A stretch of 52,338 nucleotides of DNA from an uncultured Prevotella sp. (GTDB taxonomy: Bacteria; Bacteroidota; Bacteroidia; Bacteroidales; Bacteroidaceae): assembly GCA_905233425.1 (NCBI GenBank), contig CAJOEC010000017.1, forward strand, positions 7,331-59,668, given 5' to 3'. This document shows, piece after piece, positions 41,534 to 49,569 of this stretch (the stretch's first letter is position 1; every line of letters starts with the position of its first letter). The notes under the pieces were generated by a model. That model worked only from the letters and a program-made list of their open reading frames with translations, was not told where the DNA came from and did not search any database. A program made the position numbers and the translations under genes.

Positions 41534-43858
41534 TCACTTCAGGAAGTCCTCGAAATAGCGGGTGATGCGCTCATGCAGATGGACGCTGGCATGGCCGCGC
41601 ATGTTGTGGCCTTCGCCGGGGTAGACGTAGAGGTCGGGTTGCGTGCCGGCGTCGTTGCATGCCTTCAGGAACGAGAGGGTGTGCTGTGGCACGCACGTCG
41701 GGTCGTTATATCCGATGATGATCTGCAGACGGCCCTTCAGGTTCTTCGCCTGGTTGATGAGGCTGGTCTTGGCGTAGCCCTCGGGGTTCTGCTGCGGCGT
41801 GTCCATGTAACGCTCGCCGTACATCACCTCGTACCACTGCCAGTCGATGACGGGGCCTCCGGCGACTCCCACCTTGAAGATGTCGGGATAGTTGGTCATC
41901 AGCGAGATGGTCATGAAGCCGCCGTAGCTCCAGCCGTGGACGCCGAGACGGTCGGCATCGACGTAGGGGAGGCTTTTCAGGAACTTAACACCCTCCATCT
42001 GGTCCTGCATCTCCACCTGTCCGAGCTGGCGGAAGGTTGTCTGCTCGAAATCGCGGCCACGGTTCTCCGAGCCACGGTTGTCGAGGATGAAGACAATGTA
42101 ACCTTTCTGCGCCATGTATGTCTCCCATGAGCGGCTTTGCCAATGCCACGAGGCTTCGACGTTGTGGGCGTGTGGGCCGCCGTAGACGTAGACGATGGTG
42201 GGGTATTTAGCCTCACCCCCAGCCCCTCTCGCAAGGAGAGGGGAGTGGTTACCTTTACTGTCCAAAGGGAGTCGGTCGTAGAGTTCACGGGGAACGACCA
42301 TGCGGTAGTAGAGGTCGGTCTTACCGTCGGCGGCTTTGATGGTGCCGCTTATGAAGCCGGGTTGCTCGTAGTCGGCCCATGGGTCGGGGGCGGTGAGGAG
42401 GTTGCGGGTGCCCGCCGGAGATGCGGTGGGAACGGTGGTAGCGACGTCGATGGCATTGGGGGTGGTGGGCGTCTGCCACTTGTCGTAGAAGTATTTGCCT
42501 GAGGCGGAGAGCAGGGCACGATGGACACCCTCGCCATTGTCGAGCGGTGTGCGGCGGCCCGTCAAGCCGTCGACGGCGTAGATATTGCGCTGCAGGGGGT
42601 GCTTCTCGTTCGAGGCGATGATGATGCTCTTCTGCTTCTCGTTGAAGCCCAGCACATCGAGCACCACCCATGGGCCGTTAGTGAGCTGCTTCACCAGCTC
42701 GCCCTTTACATTATATATATATAGGTGGTTGTAGCCGTCGCGCTGGCTCTGCAGGATGAAGAGGCTGTTGTCCCAGGGCAGGAACTGTATGGGGTGCATC
42801 GGCTCGACGTACTTAGGGCTTGTCTCGCGGCAGAGCTGGTACTCGAACTTGCCCGTCTGTGCGTCGTAGCTCATGAGGCGGCAGTCGTTCTGGTCGCGGT
42901 TCAGCTCCTGGACGAAGATGTGCTTCGAGTCGGGACTCCAGGCGATGTTGGTGAAGAAGGCCGGGTGCCAGGGGGCTTCGGGCTGCCCTGCAGACTGCGG
43001 CAATGCCGCAGCGTACTCAACTGGGGGAGTCTGGAGGTAGATGGTCTTGTCGGTGCGGAGGTCGTAGACGCCGATGGTGACTACGTGGGTGTTGGTGCCG
43101 GCCATGGGGTATTTGTCGGGTGACAGCTCGGCGATGGGGGTGAGGGCTGGCTCGGAGCCTGAACGGGCTGGCACGGGGCCTGCCCCTACGAAGGGCGGGA
43201 TGTCGACCTGGGGATAGTCGGTGACCATCGACTGGTCCATGCGGTAGAAAGCAAGACGCTGGCCGTCGGGACTCCAAAAGGTGCCTTTCTCTATGCCCCA
43301 CTCCTCGCGGTGTACGCTTTGTCCGTACACGATGTCGCGTGAGCCGTCGGTGGTGAGCTGGTGCTTGCGGCTGTCGGCATCGACCACCCACAGCTGGCTA
43401 TCCTCGACGTAGGCTGTGGCGCGGCTTTGGGTGCTCCAGTCGTTGGCCTCCTGGCCTGAAAGACTGTCCTGCCAGACCACCTGCTTCTTCTTGAAGTCGA
43501 GCAGGATGTAGGCCCGCTTGTTGCCCAATGCCACGATGGGCTGGTCGGGGTAGGGGAAGGTGGCGTTCTGCAGATGGCGCACATAGTGGAAGTCGTCGCT
43601 CTCGGCCCACTTGTTCACGTCGTCGAGGGTGAAGAGCAGACGCTCCTTACCCGTTTTTAGGTCTACGAGGTGGCACTCCTCCACGTCGGTGTGCACCAAC
43701 TGGTCGCCCCACCATGTGAGTTGCATGGTCTTGGGACGCAGGTTGTGGTAGTTGGTGCCGCCGAAGTTCAGGTCTTCGAGGGTGAAAAGTTTTTTCTGCT
43801 GGGCAGACATGGGGAGTATGAAGAAATTAAATAAAAGGAAAAGCGAAGTTAATCTCAT
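41534..43858 (-). CDS. S9 family peptidase (dipeptidyl peptidase IV-like)
   Basis: 774 residues. It removes dipeptides from oligopeptides in the periplasm. Signal peptide ends near PMSAQ. An eight-bladed beta-propeller (about 40-510) precedes the hydrolase domain, with Ser644 in GWSYGGFM, a later Asp in YNDPTCVP and His in EGHNMRGH. Two repeat-derived inserts: residues 220-236 (VGAGPVPARSGSEP) in a propeller loop, and 536-550 (GNHSPLLARGAGGEA) exactly at the propeller/hydrolase boundary. VPTASPAGTRN at about 474-484 matches motifs in three other proteins of the window. Confidence 0.93.
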   Translation of the reverse strand: MRLTSLFLLFNFFILPMSAQQKKLFTLEDLNFGGTNYHNLRPKTMQLTWWGDQLVHTDVEECHLVDLKTGKERLLFTLDDVNKWAESDDFHYVRHLQNATFPYPDQPIVALGNKRAYILLDFKKKQVVWQDSLSGQEANDWSTQSRATAYVEDSQLWVVDADSRKHQLTTDGSRDIVYGQSVHREEWGIEKGTFWSPDGQRLAFYRMDQSMVTDYPQVDIPPFVGAGPVPARSGSEPALTPIAELSPDKYPMAGTNTHVVTIGVYDLRTDKTIYLQTPPVEYAAALPQSAGQPEAPWHPAFFTNIAWSPDSKHIFVQELNRDQNDCRLMSYDAQTGKFEYQLCRETSPKYVEPMHPIQFLPWDNSLFILQSQRDGYNHLYIYNVKGELVKQLTNGPWVVLDVLGFNEKQKSIIIASNEKHPLQRNIYAVDGLTGRRTPLDNGEGVHRALLSASGKYFYDKWQTPTTPNAIDVATTVPTASPAGTRNLLTAPDPWADYEQPGFISGTIKAADGKTDLYYRMVVPRELYDRLPLDSKGNHSPLLARGAGGEAKYPTIVYVYGGPHAHNVEASWHWQSRSWETYMAQKGYIVFILDNRGSENRGRDFEQTTFRQLGQVEMQDQMEGVKFLKSLPYVDADRLGVHGWSYGGFMTISLMTNYPDIFKVGVAGGPVIDWQWYEVMYGERYMDTPQQNPEGYAKTSLINQAKNLKGRLQIIIGYNDPTCVPQHTLSFLKACNDAGTQPDLYVYPGEGHNMRGHASVHLHERITRYFEDFLK
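42210..42253. repeat. CCCCTCCC half element in the S9 peptidase gene
   Basis: Coding strand: GGTAACCACTCCCCTCTCC, then the hairpin partner and GGGGCTGGGGGTGAGGC. Same orientation and reading frame as the half copy in the DUF5686 gene. Confidence 0.85.
43143..43192. repeat. GTAGGGGCAGGC-type repeat in the S9 peptidase gene
   Basis: Coding strand reads CGTAGGGGCAGGCCCCGTGC and then CAGCCCGTTCAGGCTCCGAG. The beginning, TAGGGGCAGGCC, also occurs between lepB and its paralogue (10980-10991). Confidence 0.65.
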
Positions 43859-43888
43859 AATTGCCCAATTTCTTCCATAAAAAGTTCA

Positions 43889-45490
43889 TTATTTCTTTCG
43901 TCCTCTTCCGCTGCGGTCGAAACGCTCATGCCCGCCACGGTTTTCTGAGCTGTTGTACTGTGGTTTCCCGCCACGCTTGTCGAAGCGGTCGCTCTTCCTG
44001 TCGAAGCGACTGCCTTTTCGGTCGAAACCGTCGCCCTTTCGGTCGAAACGATCGCCTTTTCTGTCGAAACGGTCACCCTTTCGGTCAAAACGGTCGTCTT
44101 TACCGTCGAAGCGGTCGTGGTGACCTCTCTCCTCTCTCCTCTCTCCTCTCTCCTCTCTGGGTATTCTCTTCTCTTTGAAATCTGTCCCCAGCTCATGCCG
44201 GTGGAAAGTGAATGAGCGTATGTCGGCATCCTCGTTCTCTATCTGCTCGGTCAGCCGCTGCTTGAACTCTCGTTCCTTGCGGAAGCGGTGCTTCTCGGCC
44301 ATCTGGCGTTTCTCCTCGTCGGTCTTTACGACGCCGCCCTCGCTGCGGAACTCCTTCAGCTTGCCGTCGAACATCTGGTACTTGCGGAACTCGCACTCCA
44401 ACGAGCCGTTGTAGAGCGGAATCTTGATGCTGGGCTTTAGTCCTATCTGCTCGAAACATTCCTCGCGGTAGGACAGAATCCACGCGTCGTTGCCCTGGAA
44501 CTGGTGCTTCAGCCTCTCGCCTATCATGCGGTACGTCTCCATCAGGTTTGACGTGGTGATGCGCTCGCCGTATGGCGGGTTGGTCACGATGATGGCTTTC
44601 TCCTTCGGCTGCAGGAAGTCCTTGAAGTCCTGCTCGGCGATGGTGATGTCGGAACTGAGGCCTGCCGCCTTGACATTCAGGCGTGCGGTGTTCACGGCTT
44701 TCACGTCGACATCGTAGCCGTAGATGTGGTGGCTGAACTCCCGCTCCTGCGAGTCGTCGTTGTAGATATTGTCGAATAGCTCAGCATCGAAGTCGGGCCA
44801 TTTCTCGAAAGCATATTCCTTGCGGAATAGTCCCGGCGCCATGTTACGGGCAATGAGCGCGGCCTCGATGAGCAGAGTGCCGCTTCCGCACATCGGGTCG
44901 ATGAAGTCGGTGTCGCCCTGCCATCCCGTCATGAGAATCATTCCTGCTGCCAGCACCTCGTTGAGCGGCGCCTCGACGCTGTCCTGCCGGTAGCCCCGGC
45001 GGTGGAGGCTCTCGCCGCTACTGTCGAGGCAAAGCGTGGCGTCGTCTTCGGCAATGTGGATGTGTAGCCTCAGGTCGGGGTTGCTCACCGAGATGTTCGG
45101 CCGCTTGCCGGTCTTCTCGCGCAGCTGGTCGACGATGGCATCCTTCACCTTGTAGCTGACGAACTTCGAGTGGCGGAACTCCTCGCTGAACACCACGGCA
45201 TCGACGGCAAAGGTGCGGTCGTTGTCGAGATACTGCGTCCAGTCAATCTTCTTGATTTCCTCGTAGACATCGTCGGCGCTGCGGGCCTTGAAATGATGTA
45301 TGGGTTTGAGGATTTTAATTGCGGTGTGGAGCTGGAAATTGGCGCGGTACATCAGCTCCTTGTCACCTTTGAACGACACCATGCGCCTGCCCTCCTTGAT
45401 GTCGGCAGCCCCTATGCGGGCCAGTTCCTTCGCCAAGACGGGTTCCAGACCCATAAAGGTCTTGGCGATGAGTTCAAATTGTTGTTCCAT
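43889..45490 (-). CDS. RlmL-like 23S rRNA (guanine-N2) methyltransferase
   Basis: 533 residues from ATG 45490; upstream frame to 45601 lies before the promoter box. An N-terminal THUMP region (about 40-150) is followed by a Rossmann methyltransferase domain with FIDPMCGSGTLLIEAALIA and the catalytic IVTNPPYGER motif. It modifies guanine in large-subunit rRNA. It lacks the second methyltransferase half of E. coli RlmL. The C-terminal tail (about 440-533) is unusual: five heptamers (REERGERREERG) and then five or six 7-residue repeats DRFDRKG coded by 21-nt units, giving a basic RNA-binding-like tail. Confidence 0.9.
   Translation of the reverse strand: MEQQFELIAKTFMGLEPVLAKELARIGAADIKEGRRMVSFKGDKELMYRANFQLHTAIKILKPIHHFKARSADDVYEEIKKIDWTQYLDNDRTFAVDAVVFSEEFRHSKFVSYKVKDAIVDQLREKTGKRPNISVSNPDLRLHIHIAEDDATLCLDSSGESLHRRGYRQDSVEAPLNEVLAAGMILMTGWQGDTDFIDPMCGSGTLLIEAALIARNMAPGLFRKEYAFEKWPDFDAELFDNIYNDDSQEREFSHHIYGYDVDVKAVNTARLNVKAAGLSSDITIAEQDFKDFLQPKEKAIIVTNPPYGERITTSNLMETYRMIGERLKHQFQGNDAWILSYREECFEQIGLKPSIKIPLYNGSLECEFRKYQMFDGKLKEFRSEGGVVKTDEEKRQMAEKHRFRKEREFKQRLTEQIENEDADIRSFTFHRHELGTDFKEKRIPREERGERREERGHHDRFDGKDDRFDRKGDRFDRKGDRFDRKGDGFDRKGSRFDRKSDRFDKRGGKPQYNSSENRGGHERFDRSGRGRKK
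43970..44158. repeat. 21-nt and heptamer arrays in the RlmL-like tail
   Basis: About six units of 21 nt coding DRFDRKG (43970-44110) followed by five perfect CCTCTCT heptamers (44124-44158). Confidence 0.88.
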
Positions 45491-45514
45491 TGAAATAAAA
45501 TGTGTTTCAAGGTG

Positions 45515-45522
45515 CAAAATTA
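45515..45522 (-). promoter_or_regulatory. -7 promoter box for the RlmL-like gene
   Basis: Minus strand TAATTTTG followed by C, 24 nt before the ATG at 45490. Divergent from the sensor-kinase promoter. Confidence 0.6.
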
Positions 45523-45586
45523 CATTAAGTTTGCGAAACAGCAAAATAAAATGCTGAAAACTTTTTTGTGTTTGGAATTTATTTTG

Positions 45587-45594
45587 TACTTTTG
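45587..45594 (+). promoter_or_regulatory. -7 promoter box for the sensor kinase
   Basis: TACTTTTG followed by CACCCA and then ATG at 45601. A TTTG at 45565-45568 is a possible -33 element, 18 nt upstream. Confidence 0.65.
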
Positions 45595-45600
45595 CACCCA

Positions 45601-46854
45601 ATGACAGAATTAATGCTCAACATAAACCTTCAGATACTTTTTCTGGACTATGTCTTATGGATAGTATCGCTGTTGGCTCTCGTCGTACTGGCGTGGCTGA
45701 TATTCTTCCAGCACCACCAGGGCAAGCAGCTCAAAGGCGAGCTTACCGAGTTGGCTAAGATACAGAAGCACAACGTGGAATACGAATTTGTGTTGCGCGC
45801 CATGCGTCTTTGCGTGTGGCACATCGACACCAAGACCATGTCGTTGACCTTTGAGCAGGATTTCCGCGACAAAGTGCGCGACTGGACCCCCACGGCCAAT
45901 ATTCCCAACCTCATCGAGGGTGCCACCGTTCTGGAACCTCACGACCGCGAGCGTCTGCTAAAGTCGATGGACGACATCTGCCAGGGTCGCAAGAGTGAAT
46001 ACCATGAGATTTACCGTGTGCTCACTCCATATTCTGCAAAGCCGTTCTTCTGGGAAGAGAGCTACGCCACAGTTGCCGAGCGCGATGTCGACGGCAAACC
46101 GACGCTGCTTGTGGGCACATCGATGCGAATTGACGAGCGCAAGGCCATGGAGGACGCTCTTGTGCTGGCACGCAACCGCGCTGAGGAGAGCGACCGACTG
46201 AAGACGGCATTTATAGCCAACATGAGCCACGAGATACGCACGCCGCTGAATGCCATAGTGGGATTCACAAGCATACTGCCCGATGTCACCGACGACACAG
46301 AGCGCAAGCAACTCCTCGACCTGGTGCACGAGAACACGCAGAAGCTGCTGAGAATCATCGACGACGTGGTGAACATTGCGAAGGTGGAGGCAGGTCAGGA
46401 CGAGCTGGTGATGTCTACCTTCGACCTCAACACCATACTGAGCGACATGTCGGCACGATATTTTAAAGATGTGGCGCAGGGAGTGAACCTCACCACCTCG
46501 TTTGCCAGCGAAATGCTAAGCGTCACTACCGACCATAACCGTCTGCAGGAGATATTGAAGCACTTGCTGTCAAACGCCACGAAATTCACGACCCAGGGCA
46601 GCATCACCATCGGTTACGACGCTCCACAGGGCAACCGCGTGAGAATATGGGTGCGCGACACGGGCAAGGGCATAGCCGAGGAGAACCATGAGCGGGTGTT
46701 TGAGCGTTTCTTCAAGGTCGACGAGTTCATTCCCGGTGCCGGTCTCGGGTTGAGCGTCTGCCGCACTTTGGCGCAGAGCCTTGGAGGCGAGATCGGTGTC
46801 GATTCGAAACTGGGCGAAGGTTCCTGCTTCTGGTTCGAAATCCCTATACAGTAG
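45601..46854 (+). CDS. Sensor histidine kinase
   Basis: 417 residues from ATG 45601; ATG 45613 is an alternative, and the earlier in-frame ATG at 45568 lies upstream of the promoter. One membrane helix (about 10-35). A PAS-like region (about 60-180, CVWHIDTKTMSLTFEQDF) comes next, then a HisKA domain with His210 in NMSHEIRTPLNAIVGF, and a HATPase with LLSNATKF, RDTGKGIAEEN and GAGLGLSVC. No receiver domain and no response regulator nearby, so it is an orphan kinase. A nonamer array follows its stop. Confidence 0.93.
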   Translation: MTELMLNINLQILFLDYVLWIVSLLALVVLAWLIFFQHHQGKQLKGELTELAKIQKHNVEYEFVLRAMRLCVWHIDTKTMSLTFEQDFRDKVRDWTPTANIPNLIEGATVLEPHDRERLLKSMDDICQGRKSEYHEIYRVLTPYSAKPFFWEESYATVAERDVDGKPTLLVGTSMRIDERKAMEDALVLARNRAEESDRLKTAFIANMSHEIRTPLNAIVGFTSILPDVTDDTERKQLLDLVHENTQKLLRIIDDVVNIAKVEAGQDELVMSTFDLNTILSDMSARYFKDVAQGVNLTTSFASEMLSVTTDHNRLQEILKHLLSNATKFTTQGSITIGYDAPQGNRVRIWVRDTGKGIAEENHERVFERFFKVDEFIPGAGLGLSVCRTLAQSLGGEIGVDSKLGEGSCFWFEIPIQ

Positions 46855-46859
46855 TTTTT

Positions 46860-46968
46860 CCTATTATGGGTCTTATAAGTCTTATAGGTCTTATAGGTCT
46901 TATAGGTCTTATAAGTCTTATAGGTCTTATAAGTCTTATAGGTCTTATAGGTCTTATAAGTCTTATAT
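46860..46968. repeat. Nonamer array between the kinase and PAP2 genes
   Basis: About twelve units of TAGGTCTTA and TAAGTCTTA in the gap between two convergent genes. The PAP2 stop is 7 nt past the end. Confidence 0.92.
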
Positions 46969-46974
46969 GGCCTA

Positions 46975-47964
46975 TTATGCTCCAACATACCGCTCATAGC
47001 CTTTCATGAAGCGGTGCAGGGGCTTCCAGCGCATCAGCACACACTCGAAAAGCCACACGCCGGCAAAGGCTGTGGCAATTCCCAACAACACATCTATTAT
47101 ATAATGGTGGCAGGTGTAGACTGCCGCGAACCATATTCCCAAGGTTATAACGACACATACTGCGACCACCCACCACGGTAGGGGCAGAATCCCGTTCCTG
47201 CCCGGAATCCCCTGGCCGACACTCATCCCGTGCCTGTCGTGGAAACGGCAGCGCACGGCGTAGATTGTGGCCACGAGCATATATGCCGAATGAAGCGACG
47301 GCACAGCGGCGAAGATGTTTGAGTTGTTCACGTAGATGCTGCTGAACACCGGCACGCCCACAAGACTGTCGAAACGCTCCAGTCCGGCGGCACTGCCGGG
47401 AGTACCCACTACAGCCTCGAAACCATGGCTGATGACATACCACGGCGGAGCGGCAGGATGGATGTAGTAGATGGCGAAGCCTACCCAGTTGACTACGAGG
47501 AAGGCCATGGCGAAATGGAGATACTCGCGGCGGTGGCCAGTGAAATAGAGCCACAGCCCCAGTGCCATCGGGCCAGGTACCCAGCAGAGATAGGCCAGGC
47601 CGGAGACAAGGTCGGCAGCTGCTGAGTGGTGGGTGTAGAAATACTCGCAGATGGTCTGGCGTGAGCCGTCGGCAGTGGCGATGCCGAAAATGGCGGTCTC
47701 AGCGTCGTAGAGACCTCGCACGTCGATGTCGTTCACCATATAGTTGGGGCAGAGGCGCATCCAGTCGTAGCACACCTCGAAGACCACGAAAGGCAGCAAT
47801 GCCACGGCCAAGCGCCGCGACTGCTCGTGGGCGAAGAACAACAACAGGAAAAGCGAGACCATGAGCACCTGCGCCGGTATCAGTCCCACGACCAACGACT
47901 GGAACACCAGAAACGCCGCCGACGCTGACAGCACCACCACCGTGTCTTTTTTCTTTATGCCCAT
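46975..47964 (-). CDS. AUR1/PAP2-type membrane phosphotransferase
   Basis: 329 residues. About six membrane helices. The PAP2/AUR1 motifs are clear: YIHPAAPPWY, VPSLHSAYM and TCHHYIIDVLLGI. The APPWY and SLHSA pattern is that of fungal inositol phosphorylceramide synthase (AUR1) rather than simple PAP2 phosphatases. Bacteroidales are known to make sphingolipids, some with inositol, so a ceramide headgroup transferase is a reasonable inference; a phosphatidate or undecaprenyl phosphatase is the alternative. No inositol-phosphate synthase gene is in the window. It follows the WD-type gene by 25 nt on the same strand. Confidence 0.82.
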   Translation of the reverse strand: MGIKKKDTVVVLSASAAFLVFQSLVVGLIPAQVLMVSLFLLLFFAHEQSRRLAVALLPFVVFEVCYDWMRLCPNYMVNDIDVRGLYDAETAIFGIATADGSRQTICEYFYTHHSAAADLVSGLAYLCWVPGPMALGLWLYFTGHRREYLHFAMAFLVVNWVGFAIYYIHPAAPPWYVISHGFEAVVGTPGSAAGLERFDSLVGVPVFSSIYVNNSNIFAAVPSLHSAYMLVATIYAVRCRFHDRHGMSVGQGIPGRNGILPLPWWVVAVCVVITLGIWFAAVYTCHHYIIDVLLGIATAFAGVWLFECVLMRWKPLHRFMKGYERYVGA

Positions 47965-47989
47965 CCCTTGAACTTTCGTCCGAGAATGC

Positions 47990-49561
47990 TCACTTGAGCT
48001 TCTCGTATGGAATGTTGCGGCCTATGTAGTAGTCCCATTCCTCGCGTGTGAACTCCCGTTTCAGTTTGCTGTGCACCCTGTCGGCCATGAGGTGGGCGTC
48101 GATAAGCGTCTCTGCAATGTTACCTTTCGGGTCGCCGGTCCAGATGTATTTCATTGTCTTGTCGAAGGTGAAGCACACCACCCACTGCTTGGTGTCGATG
48201 ATGGTCATGGCCTCGACTTTCTGCTGGGTGAAGGGCCAGAATTTCACCGTTCCGTCATAGCTCGTCGAGTAGAGTCTCTCGCCGTCGAACTTCACCCTCG
48301 GCACCCTGCTTCTGTGCCCCACCAGACGGTTCACGTTCCCTTTCTTGTCGACCACGAGTATGGGGCCGTCCATTGTGCCGTATGCCTCGTAGCCGTATTG
48401 TTGGTCGTAGGTGTACGACATTATGGGCTGGGGCTTGAAGGGCAGTTCCCGTTGTTTCAGGCTGTTCAGCTGCGTGTCCACGGTATATGCCTGTCCCCGT
48501 GTGTCGAAGAGCAGCAACTGCTTGTCGTCCTCGCCGGCTACGGTGGTCTTGAAGTTGAGCGGCAGCCGCTTCTTCACCTTCATCGTTGCGGCGTCGAGAA
48601 GGAGCATGCAATGCTCTGCCACGATGAGGAGTTCGCCTTCGTTTTTCTCGAACAGCCTGAAAGGATGGACAGCGTTATCCAGCTTGGCCATGTTGAAGTT
48701 TCCCTGTTGGCCAAAAACGATATGGCCTGTATGGCTCAGGGCATAGATGACATCGTGCTTGTCTATCACCATGTCACGGAAATCGTAGGTGTTGTCCTGG
48801 AATATCAGGTCGGAGTGCAGATTGCCGTCGGCGGCCTTTGTGTGCCTGACAATCTCGCCGTATGTGCTGACAGTTATGAATGTCTCGTCGCCTTGGGAAA
48901 TGGCCCACATCTTCATGACCGCCCCGAAACCAACATTCCATTTCCTGCTGCTGGCACTTGTCAGCGAGAGGGCCTGATAGACGGCGGGGTTGTAGATGTC
49001 GCCGTTGTATCGTTTTGTGTACATGTATGCAGCGTAGGCCAGCAGGTTGGCCAGTTGGTCGTTGCCGGCGTTCTTCTGCGTCACGGCCAACTGTCCCAGG
49101 TTTCGACCCATGGCAAGGTAAGTCAGCGTGTCGGCCACATGCTTTGCCAGCTCGGCCTTTTCGCGCTGGTCTTCCGCAATGACACGCTGGTGCTGTGCCA
49201 CGTTTGAAGCCTCCACGGCTTTTTTCTCCGCCGACAAAGCGTTCTGGCGCTGCTCCTCAGCCTGCCGGCGCTGTTCGAGGGCGTTCTGCCGTTCCTCCTC
49301 GGCCACCTTGCGCTGCTGTATGGCCTCCTCGCGCTGGCGGTCGCTCACCTTCCGCTCCTGCGTGGCAATTTCCTCCATCTGCGCGTTTATGCTCTGCATC
49401 ACGGCAGCGCGACTCTCCTTCTCGGTCATCTCAGTCAGCTGGGCCGCAAGTGCCTCATTGCGCCCGACTTCCTGACGGTAAAGGCTGAAGAGCACCGCAC
49501 AGGCTGCACATGCCGCCAGCAGTGCCACAGAAAAGACTAATGTCAGACCGGTTTTTCCCAT
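47990..49561 (-). CDS. Membrane-anchored coiled-coil protein with WD-type propeller
   Basis: 523 residues from ATG 49561. One N-terminal membrane helix (about 5-27). A long charged coiled coil follows (about 30-150, with repeated QRKVAEEERQNALEQRRQ). The rest (about 190-523) has WD40-like repeats such as HRSRVPRVKFDGERLYSTSY followed by DGTVKFW. The same coiled-coil-plus-propeller layout forms the C-terminal half of some signalling NTPases, but no NTPase domain is present here. Function unknown. A -7 box lies 8 nt before the ATG. Confidence 0.82.
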   Translation of the reverse strand: MGKTGLTLVFSVALLAACAACAVLFSLYRQEVGRNEALAAQLTEMTEKESRAAVMQSINAQMEEIATQERKVSDRQREEAIQQRKVAEEERQNALEQRRQAEEQRQNALSAEKKAVEASNVAQHQRVIAEDQREKAELAKHVADTLTYLAMGRNLGQLAVTQKNAGNDQLANLLAYAAYMYTKRYNGDIYNPAVYQALSLTSASSRKWNVGFGAVMKMWAISQGDETFITVSTYGEIVRHTKAADGNLHSDLIFQDNTYDFRDMVIDKHDVIYALSHTGHIVFGQQGNFNMAKLDNAVHPFRLFEKNEGELLIVAEHCMLLLDAATMKVKKRLPLNFKTTVAGEDDKQLLLFDTRGQAYTVDTQLNSLKQRELPFKPQPIMSYTYDQQYGYEAYGTMDGPILVVDKKGNVNRLVGHRSRVPRVKFDGERLYSTSYDGTVKFWPFTQQKVEAMTIIDTKQWVVCFTFDKTMKYIWTGDPKGNIAETLIDAHLMADRVHSKLKREFTREEWDYYIGRNIPYEKLK

Positions 49562-49569
49562 AATTGGTG

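Noticed and set aside
46614..46997. 127-codon minus-strand frame starting with repeated YKT
   Set aside because: Runs from the nonamer array into the antisense of the sensor kinase.
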